Of a DNA stretch of 64,000 nt, positions 8,607 to 17,469 are shown piece by piece. This DNA comes from Magnetospirillum sp. 15-1 (lineage in GTDB: Bacteria > Pseudomonadota > Alphaproteobacteria > Rhodospirillales > Magnetospirillaceae), in contig NZ_FXXN01000026.1 in the NCBI RefSeq assembly GCF_900184795.1, forward strand, positions 502,064 to 566,063. Reading direction: 5' to 3'. A program made the translations under genes and the position numbers. Under the pieces are notes generated by a model. That model saw only the letters and a list, made by a program, of their open reading frames with translations. It made no database searches and was not told the DNA's origin. Each line of letters begins with the position of its first letter. The first letter of the stretch is position 1.

Positions 8607-9334
8607 GGCCCTCCCTCCTGCCGTACATTGACCGCAGGACCGAGATCGAAGCCGCGCAAGGTGTGCTGCAGCGTCTCGCGGATGCGGTCGGTCTGCTCGG
8701 CGCTGGGCCGCGCCCCGGTGGGGCTGGGCTTGCTCATGGCCTGTACCCAGACCCATTGACCGGGCGGCGTTTCGAGGAAGCGCAGCAGACGGCGCAGCGC
8801 ATGGGCCAGGATCTGCGCGGTGCGGGTCTCGGCATAGAAGGTGTCCCACACCAGATTGTGACCGTGAGCCACCAGCAGGTTTTGCAGGATGGCCCGGCTG
8901 TGGCGGTCATATTCGGCGTATTTGTCGCCGCACGCCGCCTCCACCACCTCGAAGTAATTGGTCAGGAAGGGACGGGGATAGGCGGGCGGCTCGCCCGACA
9001 GCAAGGTCTCGAACGGGCGGACCATCAGGCGGCGAAAGGGATTGTCGCGGCTGGACGCCTTGCCCCGGCCCGGCTGAAACCTCTGGCGGCAGGACTTTTC
9101 CTGGGAGTCGAAGGCGACATCCAGTTCATAGGTGCCGCGCCCCACCAGCTTCAGAATCTTGATGGCATCCTCGACGCGCACCAATCCGTCACGGGATGTT
9201 TCACGCAGCAGCCGCTCCAGCACATCGGAGACCACCGCCGCCACGTCGTAACAGCCGCGCCGCCCGGTGCCGCAGGACGACCCGGCCGCCGCGCCTTCCC
9301 CGGAAACCGGCGGTTTGCCGCTTGAACTATTCAT
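8603..9334 (-). CDS. Conserved-looking hypothetical protein coupled to HD-GYP gene
   Basis: A 243-residue soluble protein I do not recognise. Residues ~30-60 and 100-185 are mainly helical, with no signal peptide or membrane segment. It contains several Cys residues near the N-terminus (SCGTGRRGCYD) and one in AACGDKYAEYDRH. It overlaps the HD-GYP gene by 4 nt, and a 10-bp inverted repeat lies just upstream of its start. The context suggests it works with, or is controlled alongside, c-di-GMP turnover. That is inference only. Confidence 0.7.
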   Translation of the reverse strand: MNSSSGKPPVSGEGAAAGSSCGTGRRGCYDVAAVVSDVLERLLRETSRDGLVRVEDAIKILKLVGRGTYELDVAFDSQEKSCRQRFQPGRGKASSRDNPFRRLMVRPFETLLSGEPPAYPRPFLTNYFEVVEAACGDKYAEYDRHSRAILQNLLVAHGHNLVWDTFYAETRTAQILAHALRRLLRFLETPPGQWVWVQAMSKPSPTGARPSAEQTDRIRETLQHTLRGFDLGPAVNVRQEGGP

Positions 9335-9342
9335 AACCCAAT

Positions 9343-9372
9343 CTCATGTTAGCCCCAATCCCCTAACATGAG
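9343..9372. promoter_or_regulatory. 10-bp inverted repeat upstream of the HD-GYP operon
   Basis: CTCATGTTAG, a 10-bp spacer, then CTAACATGAG, a perfect inverted repeat that begins 9 bp before the start of the unknown-protein/HD-GYP unit. It looks like an operator or a leader hairpin; the binding factor is unknown. Confidence 0.4.
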
Positions 9373-9529
9373 TATGGGAATACCATTGACAATATGCAAC
9401 AGGCAGAGGGTGACGAAATTCAACCGAATCTTACATCTTGGGAAGACTGCGATTGACTATTGTCAAAGCAATCCTTTGACCCACACCGCCCCACATCAGT
9501 AAACAACCCGACATACTTTCGACCACAAT

Positions 9530-9563
9530 AAAAAAGCCCCCGTCCCGAAGGACGAGGGCCCCA
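9530..9563 (-). terminator. Rho-independent terminator of phaB
   Basis: Read on the minus strand, GGGGCCCTCGTCC loops back on GGACGGGGGC and is followed by TTTTTT. It begins about 25 bp after the phaB stop. Confidence 0.85.
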
Positions 9564-9588
9564 GCATTTCGCTTGAAACGAAAGCCGA

Positions 9589-10311
9589 TCAGTACATGTG
9601 CTGACCGCCATTGACCGACAGGGTCGAGCCGGTGATGAAATCGGCCTCGTCGGCGATCAGGAACATGACGCAGCGCGCAATGTCCTCGGCACGGCCCAGA
9701 CGGCCCACCGGAATCTTGGCGATGATCTTCTCCAGCACCGCCGGCGGCACGGCGCGGACCATGTCGGTATCCACATAGCCGGGCGCGATGGCGTTGACGG
9801 TGATGTTCTTGGCGGCGCCTTCCTGGGCCAGGGCCTTGGTGAAGCCGTGGATGCCCGACTTGGCGGCGGCATAGTTGACCTGGCCGTACTGGCCGGCCTG
9901 GCCGTTGATCGAGCCGATGTTGACGATGCGGCCGAAGCCCCGCTCGCGCATGGAATCGATGGTCAGGCGAGCCATGTTGAAGCAGGAGGTCAGGTTGGTG
10001 TGAATGACCTCCTCCCACATCTGATAGCTCATGCGGTGCAAGGTGGCGTCACGGGTGATGCCGGCATTGTTGACGATGATCTCGACAGGGCCGTGTTCGG
10101 CGACGATCTTGGCGATGGCGGCCTCGCAGGCCGGATAGCTGCCGACATCCCACTTCATGGACGGAATGCCGGTCTCGGCGGTGAACTTGGCGGCCGCCTC
10201 GTCATTACCGCCGTAATTGGCCACCACCTTGTAGCCGGCCTTCTTCAGGGTCAACGAAATCTCGCGGCCGATACCGCGGGTGCCGCCGGTCACAATTGCT
10301 AAACGACCCAT
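9589..10311 (-). CDS. phaB: Acetoacetyl-CoA reductase PhaB
   Basis: A 240-residue short-chain dehydrogenase. The NADPH-binding motif is TGGTRGIGREI near residue 10, followed by NNAGITRDATLHRM and the catalytic Ser/Tyr/Lys set (NIGSINGQAGQYGQVNYAAAKSG). It ends in SLSVNGGQHMY, the usual C-terminus of PHB reductases. It reduces acetoacetyl-CoA to (R)-3-hydroxybutyryl-CoA, the PHB monomer. An AGGAG ribosome-binding site precedes the ATG. It lies just downstream of phaA on the same strand, but a strong terminator sits between them, so it probably has its own promoter. Confidence 0.93.
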   Translation of the reverse strand: MGRLAIVTGGTRGIGREISLTLKKAGYKVVANYGGNDEAAAKFTAETGIPSMKWDVGSYPACEAAIAKIVAEHGPVEIIVNNAGITRDATLHRMSYQMWEEVIHTNLTSCFNMARLTIDSMRERGFGRIVNIGSINGQAGQYGQVNYAAAKSGIHGFTKALAQEGAAKNITVNAIAPGYVDTDMVRAVPPAVLEKIIAKIPVGRLGRAEDIARCVMFLIADEADFITGSTLSVNGGQHMY

Positions 10312-10397
10312 GGACTTCTCCTCTTATCACTGTGTCTCCGGTCGGATCTTTGATGCCGGTATGCTCCGGCGTGTCCGATCTGTATTTCCACCCTGTG

Positions 10398-10440
10398 AAA
10401 AAACCGGGGAGCCGCCGGGTGGGCGCGGCTCCCCTTTTTT
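10398..10440. terminator. Bidirectional hairpin terminator between phaA and phaB
   Basis: GGGGAGCC and GGCTCCCC form an 8-bp stem flanked by six A on one side and six T on the other, so it can terminate on either strand. It lies 16 bp after phaA and upstream of phaB, separating the two transcripts. Confidence 0.85.
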
Positions 10441-10455
10441 CAAAACCTTATGGCA

Positions 10456-11628
10456 TCAACGCTCGACGCACAGGGCGATGCCCATGCCGCCGCCGATGCA
10501 CAGGGTGGCAAGGCCCTTCTTGGCATTGCGCTTGCCCATCTCATGCAGCAGGCCGACCAGGATGCGGGCGCCCGAGGCGCCGATGGGATGGCCGATGGCG
10601 ATGGCGCCGCCGTTGACGTTCACCTTGGAGGTATCCCAGCCCATGCCCTTGTTGACCGAGATGGCCTGGGCGGCGAAAGCCTCGTTGGCTTCGATCAGAT
10701 CCAGGTCCTCGTGCTTCCAGCCCAGCTTGGCCAGCAGCTTCTGCGAGGCGGGAACCGGGCCATAGCCCATGGTGCTGGGATCGACACCGGCGGTGGCCCA
10801 GCCGGCGATGCGGGCCAGCGGCTTGATGCCGCGCTTGTCGGCTTCCTTGGCGGTCATCAGCACCAGGGCGGCGGCGCCGTCATTGATGCCCGATGCGTTG
10901 GCGGCGGTCACCGTGCCGTCCTTCTTGAAGGCCGGCTTGGGCTTGGCGATCTGGTCGAGAGTGGCGCCCATGCGGACGAACTCGTCGGTGTCGAACAGCT
11001 TCTCCTCCCGCTTGACCGTGATGGTCACGGGAGTGATCTCGTCCTTGAACTTGCCGGCCTTGATGGCGGCCTCGGCCTTATTCTGGCTGGCCAGCGCGAA
11101 GGCGTCCTGCTCTTCGCGGCTGATCTGGAACTTCTCGGCCAGATTCTCGGCGGTGATGCCCATGTGGATGGGGTTGAAGGCGTCGGTCAGGCCGTCCTTG
11201 ATCATGGTGTCGACCAGGGCGGCATCACCCATCTTGACGCCGCCGCGCATGTAGATGGCGTGCTGGGCGTTGCTCATGCTCTCCTGGCCGCCGGCGACGA
11301 TGATGCTGGCATCGCCCAGCTTGATGGCCTGGAAGCCGAGCGCCACGGCGCGCAGGCCCGAGCCGCACAGCTGGTTGATGGCCATGGCGGTGGCGGTGTT
11401 GGGAATGCCGGCCTTGATGGCGGCCTGGCGGGCGGTGTTCTGACCACAGCCGGCGGTCAGGATGTGGCCCAGCAGAACCTCGTCAACGGCCTCGGCCTCC
11501 ACCCCGGCGCGCTTCAGCGCCTCGCGGATGACGATCTCGCCCAGCTGGGCCGCCTGCAACCCGGCCAGCGAGCCATTGAACGAGCCGACGGGAGTGCGAG
11601 TGGCGGCGGCGATAACGATGTCGGTCAT
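10456..11628 (-). CDS. phaA: Acetyl-CoA C-acetyltransferase PhaA
   Basis: A 390-residue thiolase, the family's usual length. It shows the N-terminal nucleophile Cys in [22 protein letters not shown], the mid-region [11 protein letters not shown], the His loop [17 protein letters not shown], and the C-terminal active Cys in [11 protein letters not shown]. It condenses two acetyl-CoA to acetoacetyl-CoA, the first PHB step. The start at 11628 ([17 protein letters not shown]) is chosen over a longer reading frame because it begins the thiolase fold and follows a TAGGAG ribosome-binding site. Its leader carries a 9-bp inverted repeat. Confidence 0.94.
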   Translation of the reverse strand: MTDIVIAAATRTPVGSFNGSLAGLQAAQLGEIVIREALKRAGVEAEAVDEVLLGHILTAGCGQNTARQAAIKAGIPNTATAMAINQLCGSGLRAVALGFQAIKLGDASIIVAGGQESMSNAQHAIYMRGGVKMGDAALVDTMIKDGLTDAFNPIHMGITAENLAEKFQISREEQDAFALASQNKAEAAIKAGKFKDEITPVTITVKREEKLFDTDEFVRMGATLDQIAKPKPAFKKDGTVTAANASGINDGAAALVLMTAKEADKRGIKPLARIAGWATAGVDPSTMGYGPVPASQKLLAKLGWKHEDLDLIEANEAFAAQAISVNKGMGWDTSKVNVNGGAIAIGHPIGASGARILVGLLHEMGKRNAKKGLATLCIGGGMGIALCVER

Positions 11629-11691
11629 GAGCTTGGAGTCTCCTAAGGTGGATATGGGGCCGCTCAGAGGCAGAACCGCTCGAGAGAGGGG

Positions 11692-11716
11692 TATTTCTGG
11701 CATGGTTCCAGAAATA
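11692..11716. promoter_or_regulatory. Perfect 9-bp inverted repeat in phaA leader
   Basis: TATTTCTGG, 7 bp, CCAGAAATA, located 64-88 bp upstream of the phaA start. A TTGCAT/CTATGA promoter-like pair lies just upstream on the minus strand. The symmetry and position suggest an operator; the regulator is unknown. Confidence 0.45.
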
Positions 11717-11765
11717 TATCTTTCCCCGCTGTCATAGCGCTTCGGTTACCCCTTATGCAACCGGT

Positions 11766-12953
11766 CTATGGGCCTGCCCTGCGGTGCAGCCAACGCATGA
11801 GCGGGCCATAGACCTCGGTCTTGGCGCGCGGTCCGGTCAGCATGCCCACATGCCCACCGGCCAGCCTCATCAGCTTGGCACTTGGGATGCGTTCCCACAA
11901 TGGTAAAGCGGAAGCGGACGGCACAATCCTGTCGCGCCGGGGGATCATGACCAGGGTGGGAACCGTAACACTCTCAGGGTTGACGGGCTTGCCTTCGATA
12001 CACCACCGCCCCTCCACAGGATCATTTTCCCCGTACCAGCCGAACAGGCATTCCCGCGCCACCGGACCGGCCAGGGGAACGCCGTCATTGGCCCAATCCT
12101 CCAGCGCCACGAAGTCGCGGGCCTTGGCGCTTCTGCGCTTCAAACGGGCAAAAGCCATGAACTTGCGGGCGGCGAGGCCGGGGTCCAGACCGGCGAACAT
12201 GGCCTGCAGCATGTCCACCGGCACCTCGCCCACTCCGTCGATCAGCGCCCCCATGGGCTGGGTCAGGGCCTTCATCAGGACGGCATTGGCCTCGCGCCCG
12301 GTGACGAAGTCGAAAGGAGTGGCCAGCAGCACCAGCCCCGATACCGCGTCGGGGCGGCGCTGGGCCAGGGCCAGGGCCAGAAGTCCGCCCATGCAATAGC
12401 CCACCACCGCCGCCTTGCGGCCCGTCAGGCGCACCACCTCGTCGAGCGCCGCCTCCAGCCGCCCGGCGATGTAGTCGGTCAGGGTGAAGGCCTTCTCCAC
12501 CTCGCCCGGCGCGTCCCAATCCACCAGGAACGGCGCCATCCCCTTGGCGGCCAGATAGCGCATGAGGCTGCGCCTCTCGGTGAGGTCGAGGATATAGGCG
12601 CGGTTGATCAGCGAGGGCACCACCAGCACCGGCAGGCCATCGCCGCCGCCCGGCGGCCGGTAGTCGCGCAAGGACGTGGTACCCTGGCGCCAGACCTCGG
12701 GGGCCGGCTCCAGCGAGCGGTGGTAGGGATGGTGGCGATAGGCCTCTATGCCGGCCAGGAAGGTATCGTGACGGTGCGCCGCCTCGGCGGCGACCGCCTC
12801 GTCAAGCCGGGTCCAGGCGTCGGGTCCGGCTTCGGCGAGGCTTTGTTCCAGGCTCCGCCCCGCCTCCGCCAAGGGCGGCCTCCAGCCGAGCGACCCGTCC
12901 TTCAAGTGCGGCAACGCGGTGCGCGAGCTCATCAGGGTCGAGGCGTGAGTCAT
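11766..12953 (-). CDS. Class III-like PHA synthase catalytic subunit
   Basis: About 395 residues with an alpha/beta-hydrolase fold. The nucleophile box GYCMGG (Cys near residue 187) is the GxCxG form that separates PHA synthases from lipases. Asp in MIPRRDRIVP and His in LAGGHVGML complete the Cys-Asp-His triad. The short length and NRAYILDLTERRSL and LVDWDAPGEVEKA segments resemble class III PhaC of Allochromatium more than the ~580-residue class I enzymes. The start is uncertain: 12953 and 12932 are both ATG with poor ribosome-binding sites, and either overlaps the upstream PhaE/phasin-like gene by more than 130 nt in another frame. It would polymerise (R)-3-hydroxybutyryl-CoA. Confidence 0.78.
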   Translation of the reverse strand: MTHASTLMSSRTALPHLKDGSLGWRPPLAEAGRSLEQSLAEAGPDAWTRLDEAVAAEAAHRHDTFLAGIEAYRHHPYHRSLEPAPEVWRQGTTSLRDYRPPGGGDGLPVLVVPSLINRAYILDLTERRSLMRYLAAKGMAPFLVDWDAPGEVEKAFTLTDYIAGRLEAALDEVVRLTGRKAAVVGYCMGGLLALALAQRRPDAVSGLVLLATPFDFVTGREANAVLMKALTQPMGALIDGVGEVPVDMLQAMFAGLDPGLAARKFMAFARLKRRSAKARDFVALEDWANDGVPLAGPVARECLFGWYGENDPVEGRWCIEGKPVNPESVTVPTLVMIPRRDRIVPSASALPLWERIPSAKLMRLAGGHVGMLTGPRAKTEVYGPLMRWLHRRAGP

Positions 12954-13215
12954 GAGGTGCAGGGCCAGGGGGCGCGGCCCCGTTCTTGGCATTGGGCTGC
13001 TCTGTCCGCTCATCCGCTTTCGGCCCACCGTCCGTCTGGTTCACCTTCAGCCCGGTGGCCTGGGCCACCGCGGCGGCGCTTTGCGTCATCATGGCGACCC
13101 CGCGGGCAACGGCCTCGGCCAGGGCGGGGTCGGCGGCCACGGCCGCCACCTGCTCCTGCCACAGGTCGAGATAACGGCGCGCGAGCGCCTTGAAATCGGG
13201 CGGCCCATCTGACAT
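12802..13215 (-). CDS. Small PhaE/phasin-like protein
   Basis: A 137-residue protein starting MSDGPPDFKALARRYLDLWQ. The N-terminal amphipathic helix with LDLWQEQVAAVA, the Ala-rich middle, and the C-terminal coiled-coil LAHRVAALEGRVARLEAAL resemble the ends of PhaE, the non-catalytic subunit of class III PHA synthases, or a phasin. It is much shorter than PhaE (~350 residues). It lies directly upstream of, and overlaps, the PhaC-like gene, so it is probably translated with it. Family assignment rests on pattern and context only. Confidence 0.55.
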   Translation of the reverse strand: MSDGPPDFKALARRYLDLWQEQVAAVAADPALAEAVARGVAMMTQSAAAVAQATGLKVNQTDGGPKADERTEQPNAKNGAAPPGPAPHDSRLDPDELAHRVAALEGRVARLEAALGGGGAEPGTKPRRSRTRRLDPA

Positions 13216-13325
13216 GCCCAGATCATAGCCCAGCCTCCCCCCCTTGACCATACGGAGCGGGGCATAGGGCGGCGGCGAAAGAAAATTGTTGCCAATCGAC
13301 GCGCCGCGTAAAATTCTGTTACTAT

Positions 13326-13340
13326 TGGTGCAATGCAGCG
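13326..13340. promoter_or_regulatory. PhaR-like operator in front of phaR
   Basis: TGGTGCAATGCAGCG, centred about 50 bp before the phaR start in the gap to the divergent PhaE-like gene. PhaR proteins are known to bind TGC/GCA-rich symmetric sites and to autoregulate. A very similar site (TGTTGCACTGCAGCA) lies before the GNAT gene at 47.6 kb. Binding is inferred. Confidence 0.4.
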
Positions 13341-13381
13341 GGCAATGCCGCCCGCCCGACAGAATCGAGACGAAAACGCAG

Positions 13382-13945
13382 ATGTCAGAGTCCCAGACCT
13401 CGGCCAAGGCCCCGATCACGATCAAGAAGTATGCCAACCGTCGTCTGTACAACACGGCGACCAGCAGCTACGTCACCCTGGATCACCTGTCGCAGATGGT
13501 GAAGGACGGCGACGATTTCGTGGTCTATGACGCCAAGACGGGCGAGGACATCACCCGCTCGGTTCTGACCCAGATCATCGTCGAGGAAGAGTCCAAGGGC
13601 GGGCAGAACCTGCTGCCCATCAGCTTCCTGCGCCAGTTGATCGGCTTTTATGGCGATTCCCTGGGTGGGCTGGTGCCGCGCTATCTGGAATATTCCATGC
13701 AGGCGTTCTCCCACAACGAGCAGCAGATGCGCGACTACATGCGCAACGCGCTCGAAGGGATGTTCCCCTTCGGCCCGTTCGAGGACATGGGCAAGAAGAA
13801 CATGGCCTTCATGGAAAGCGCCATGAAGATGTTCTCTCCCTTCTACCCTCAGGGCGCCGACGGCTCCTCGCCCAAGGTCGAGGACCTGCAGGCCAGCGTC
13901 TCGGCCCTGCAGAAGCAGATCGACCAACTGACCAAGCAGAAGTAA
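13382..13945 (+). CDS. phaR: Polyhydroxyalkanoate synthesis repressor PhaR
   Basis: A 187-residue protein. The N-terminal PHB/PHA accumulation regulator DNA-binding domain (IKKYANRRLYNTATSSYVTL) is unmistakable and is followed by the second conserved domain (LTQIIVEEESKGGQNLLP). A C-terminal coiled-coil (LQASVSALQKQIDQLTKQ) closes the protein. PhaR represses phasin and its own genes and is released by binding PHB granules. Start 13382 (MSESQTSAK) is preferred to the upstream ATG because the family domain begins ~13 residues later. It is divergent from the PhaE-like/PhaC-like pair. Confidence 0.95.
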   Translation: MSESQTSAKAPITIKKYANRRLYNTATSSYVTLDHLSQMVKDGDDFVVYDAKTGEDITRSVLTQIIVEEESKGGQNLLPISFLRQLIGFYGDSLGGLVPRYLEYSMQAFSHNEQQMRDYMRNALEGMFPFGPFEDMGKKNMAFMESAMKMFSPFYPQGADGSSPKVEDLQASVSALQKQIDQLTKQK

Positions 13946-13946
13946 G

Positions 13947-13986
13947 AAGGGGCGCGGGCGTCTCGCCCGCTTCCCCTCATCTTTTC
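13947..13986 (+). terminator. Rho-independent terminator of phaR
   Basis: GGGGCGCGGGCG pairs with CGCCCGCTTCCCC around a 3-nt loop and is followed by TCATCTTTT. It starts 2 bp after the phaR stop and abuts the end of the convergent M16 gene. Confidence 0.75.
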
Positions 13987-15284
13987 TACCGCGCCGGCTT
14001 TCCCACCGCCACGAAGGACAGACCGTCCGCGTCGAGCAGACGCTTGGCGGCGCGGCGCGCGTCATCCATGGTCACGGCATCGATCACCTTGGCCCGCCGG
14101 TCGAGGAAGTCGATGCCCAGGTGGTCCACCTGCATCTGGACCAGCAGCCCGGCGATGGCGGTGGTGGAATCCTGCTGCAACGGGAACGAGCCGTTGAGAT
14201 AGGTCTTGGCGTCGGCCAGTTCCTTCTCGGTCGGTCCCTCGTCATGCATGCGGCGGAACTCTTCCTTGATCAGGCGGACGCTTTCGGGAAAGCGCGAGTT
14301 CTCGGTGGCCACCGAGCCGACGATCAGCCCCGAATGGGCATAGGGCGACAGATACGAGGTGACGGAATAGGCCAGGCCGCGCTTTTCCCGCACCTCCTCG
14401 GTCAGGCGCGACGAGAAGCCGCCGCCGCCCAGAATGTAGTTCACCACATAGGCGGCGTACCAGTCGGGATCGTCGCGGCGCAGACCGGGCAGCACGAACA
14501 GCGCCGTAGTCTGGGGGTTGTCCTTGGGAATCACCGCCAGCCCGGCCGGCGGCCGTGCCGCCACATCGGCGACGTCGCCCAGCGGACTGGACGCCGGCAG
14601 GGCGCCGAACACCTCGTCCAGGCGGCGCCCCAGTTCCTCGGGGGTGATGTCGCCGACCACGCCGACCACCAGCCGGTCGCGGGTCAGTTGCGCCTTGGCC
14701 AGGGCCCGCAGATCGGCCACCTGGATGGTCTTGACCGTCTCGACGGTGCCGCGCGGCGAGCGGGCATAGGGATGGCCGGCGAAGGTGGTCTCGAACAGCC
14801 GGCGCGACGCCTGGGAACCGGGGTCCTGGCTTTCGCGCATCAACCCGGCCAGCAACTGGCCGCGAATACGCTCCACCGGCTCCTTGTCGAAGCGCGGCTG
14901 GGAAAGCGACAGCCGGAACAGATCAAAGGCGGTGTCGCGGTTCTCGGACAGGGTCTTCAGGTGCCCGGCGAAGGAATCGCGGCCGGCATTGAAGCCCAGC
15001 GTGATGACCTTGTCCTCGAGGATTTGCTGGAAAGCCTGGGAATCGTGGGGACCGGCCCCTTCGTCCAGCAGGGCGGCCATCATGCCGGCCAGCCCCGCCT
15101 TGGCCGCCGGGTCATGGGCGGCACCGCCCCTGAAGGCGACTTCCATGGCGATGATCGGATTGGAGTGGTCGCGGACCAGCCAGGCTTCGATCCCCTTGGG
15201 GCTGGTCACCTTCTCGACGGTGACGGCACCGGCCGGAAGGGAGACCAACAGCAGCGCCAGCAGGATGACGATACGGCGCAGCAT
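13986..15284 (-). CDS. M16-family peptidase-like protein, zinc motif absent
   Basis: A 432-residue periplasmic or membrane-anchored protein with signal peptide IVILLALLLVSLPAGA. It has the two-lobed M16 fold (VAFRGGAAHDPAAKAGLAGM early; GLAYSVTSYLSPYAHSGL later). The place where the zinc motif HxxEH should be reads LAGMMAALLDEG, so this subunit should be catalytically dead. It follows the active M16 gene by 1 bp, the same pairing as alpha/beta processing peptidases and PqqL-like pairs. It probably forms a heterodimer with its neighbour. Confidence 0.88.
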   Translation of the reverse strand: MLRRIVILLALLLVSLPAGAVTVEKVTSPKGIEAWLVRDHSNPIIAMEVAFRGGAAHDPAAKAGLAGMMAALLDEGAGPHDSQAFQQILEDKVITLGFNAGRDSFAGHLKTLSENRDTAFDLFRLSLSQPRFDKEPVERIRGQLLAGLMRESQDPGSQASRRLFETTFAGHPYARSPRGTVETVKTIQVADLRALAKAQLTRDRLVVGVVGDITPEELGRRLDEVFGALPASSPLGDVADVAARPPAGLAVIPKDNPQTTALFVLPGLRRDDPDWYAAYVVNYILGGGGFSSRLTEEVREKRGLAYSVTSYLSPYAHSGLIVGSVATENSRFPESVRLIKEEFRRMHDEGPTEKELADAKTYLNGSFPLQQDSTTAIAGLLVQMQVDHLGIDFLDRRAKVIDAVTMDDARRAAKRLLDADGLSFVAVGKPAR

Positions 15285-15285
15285 C

Positions 15286-16695
15286 TCAATGCACTCCCTT
15301 GGTCGAGCGATCGGGCAGCGGCATCACGGCACGGCCCTGCCCCGGCTTGGCGGCGGCGGGGTCGGACAACAGCAGGCCGGTGACCGAGGAAATCGGGTTG
15401 AATACGGAAGCCGCCGCCTTGGCGACCTGTTCCGGCGTCACGGCCTTGATATGGTCGGGCCAGGCTTCCACCTCCTCGACCGAAACGCCCGAAGCCAGGG
15501 CCTGGCCCAGGGTCTGCGCCCCGGTATGCAGCGAATCGCGGCCATAGGCGGCGCTGGCCCGCAGGCGGGTCTTGGCGCGTTCGATCTCGTCGGCGGTAAA
15601 GCCCTCCTTGACGATGCGGGCCAGTTCCTGCTCGATCAGCGCTTCCAGCTTGTCCAGCGGCACGCCGGGGCGCGGCGTCGCCGCCACCCGGAACACCGTC
15701 CGCCCCACCGCCACCGGATCGTAATCGGCGCTGATGGCGGCGGCGGCTCCCTTCTCCACCACCAGTGAACGGTAAAGCCGCGCGGTGGCGCCGCCCCCCA
15801 CCAGATCGGCCAGCACCTCCAGGGGATAGGCCATGTCGCGTGCCCCGGCCCCCAGGCTGGGAGCGAGGTAGAGGCGACTCCACGACGGCTGGGCCACCCG
15901 CCCGTCCTTCAGGACGACGCGGCGTTCGGCCCGGTGGGGCGGCTCCTCGGTGCGGGCACGCGGCGGCGTATCGGCGCGGGCGATGGCGCCGTAATACTTC
16001 TCGGCCAGGGGGCGCACCGTCTCGGGCGTCACGTCGCCGGCCACCACCAGGATGGCGTTGTTGGGGGCGTACCAGCGGCGATAGAAGGCCAGGGCATCGT
16101 CTCGGGACAACGCGGCGATCTCGTCGGGCCAGCCGATGATCGGGCGGTGATAGGGCGAGTTGAGGTAAAGCGCCGCCTCCATCTGCTCGGACAGCAGGGC
16201 GGCCGGATTGTTGTCGGTGCGCGAGCGGCGCTCTTCCAGCACCACGTCCAGCTCGGTGCGGAAATTGGCCTCGTCCAGTACCAGATTGCGCATGCGGTCG
16301 GCTTCCATGCGCATCACCAGCTCCAGCTTATCGGCGGCGACGTTCTGGTAATAGCCGGTATAATCCGACGAGGTGAAGGCGTTGTCGCGGCCGCCGTTGC
16401 GGGCCACGATCTTGGAGAATTCGCCGGGCGGAATGCTGGGCGTGCCCTTGAACATCAGGTGTTCCAGCAGATGGGCGAGGCCGCTCTTGCCCGGCTCCTC
16501 GTCGGCGGCGCCCACCTTGTACCAGACCATGTGGCTGACGATGGGCACCCGGTGGTTGGAGATCACCACCACCTGCATGCCGTTCTCCAGCGTGAAGGTC
16601 GCCGGATCGAAGACTCCAGCCAGGGCCGGACGACCGGCGGGGACGACAGCCAACAGCGCACCCAGCAGCAGCGCGCACAAACGGATGGGGCTCAT
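15286..16695 (-). CDS. M16-family zinc metallopeptidase (active subunit)
   Basis: A 469-residue exported peptidase. Signal peptide LCALLLGALLAVVPAGRPALA is followed by the M16 core with the inverted zinc motif HLLEH in SGLAHLLEHLMFKGT. The third ligand Glu lies ~75 residues later in FRTELDVVLEERR. Substrate unknown; the family degrades short peptides or processes precursors in the periplasm. Start 16695 is chosen because it begins the signal peptide and follows an AGGAGG ribosome-binding site. It is the last catalytic gene of the ribF-ileS-lspA block, followed by its inactive partner. Confidence 0.9.
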   Translation of the reverse strand: MSPIRLCALLLGALLAVVPAGRPALAGVFDPATFTLENGMQVVVISNHRVPIVSHMVWYKVGAADEEPGKSGLAHLLEHLMFKGTPSIPPGEFSKIVARNGGRDNAFTSSDYTGYYQNVAADKLELVMRMEADRMRNLVLDEANFRTELDVVLEERRSRTDNNPAALLSEQMEAALYLNSPYHRPIIGWPDEIAALSRDDALAFYRRWYAPNNAILVVAGDVTPETVRPLAEKYYGAIARADTPPRARTEEPPHRAERRVVLKDGRVAQPSWSRLYLAPSLGAGARDMAYPLEVLADLVGGGATARLYRSLVVEKGAAAAISADYDPVAVGRTVFRVAATPRPGVPLDKLEALIEQELARIVKEGFTADEIERAKTRLRASAAYGRDSLHTGAQTLGQALASGVSVEEVEAWPDHIKAVTPEQVAKAAASVFNPISSVTGLLLSDPAAAKPGQGRAVMPLPDRSTKGVH

Positions 16696-16871
16696 CGGGC
16701 CTCCTGAGAGCAGCTTCACCGTGTCATCCCGAGCGATGCGGGGGACCTCCACATGGAGCGATGGAGCCAGGGGGGAACAGCCGGGGCGGAGAGCCATCGG
16801 AGCGACAGCCGAATCCCCCGGAGTCGCGAGGCTGCGCGCTCATCGTGGCAGAATCAAGGCGGGAAAGGCGG

Positions 16872-17465
16872 CTAGTTGAAGATACCTTCAAGCCAGGCCT
16901 TCTTGCGGCGCTGGACCTGGGGAGTCTCGCCATCGGACACCGACTTGCCGAGCGCCTGATTCTCGCGCAGGCGCTGGGTCTCCTTGGTGGCGTCGACGGT
17001 GGCGGCGCCCGGCGGCTCGGCCTTGCGCCAGAACATGATGCGGTCCTGGAAGCTTCTGTCCGCATCGGCCAAGGCCTGATTTTCCTTGTTCACCAGGACG
17101 CGGATATCGGACTGGATGGAATCGGCGCCGACCCGCTTCATCATGGCGAGATCGCCGGAAGTGCGGCCGTCGGTCGAGATGGGAGTGCCGGAACGCCCGC
17201 CCACCAGAATCTGCCGGGCCTGGTCGCGCGTCGTACCTTCCTGCGGCCGGACGGCGCCCGGCTGCGGCGGCCGCAAGGTGAATTCCGGCGGCATGGAGAG
17301 CGGCGCCCGCTGCACCACCTGGAACTCGTCCGGCGGCGCCTTCTCGTAGCCAAGCGAGCGCTTGACGTCAGTACAGGCGGACAACACCACCGGCGCCAGC
17401 AGGGCGGCCATGGCCAGCAGGCGGGGGGCGATCAGACGGACGGTGGGGCGGCGGTTGGTCTTCAT
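16872..17465 (-). CDS. DUF3035 lipoprotein
   Basis: A 197-residue lipoprotein. The signal sequence ends in the lipobox VLSACTD, so it should be lipidated at that Cys. The segment PPDEFQVVQRAPLSMPPEF followed by LRPPQPG is the DUF3035 hallmark seen in alphaproteobacteria. The C-terminal half is charged and helical. Function is not established. It follows lspA by 4 bp, so the lipoprotein and its signal peptidase are co-transcribed. Start 17465 was selected to place the signal peptide at the N-terminus. Confidence 0.85.
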   Translation of the reverse strand: MKTNRRPTVRLIAPRLLAMAALLAPVVLSACTDVKRSLGYEKAPPDEFQVVQRAPLSMPPEFTLRPPQPGAVRPQEGTTRDQARQILVGGRSGTPISTDGRTSGDLAMMKRVGADSIQSDIRVLVNKENQALADADRSFQDRIMFWRKAEPPGAATVDATKETQRLRENQALGKSVSDGETPQVQRRKKAWLEGIFN

Positions 17466-17469
17466 GGCC

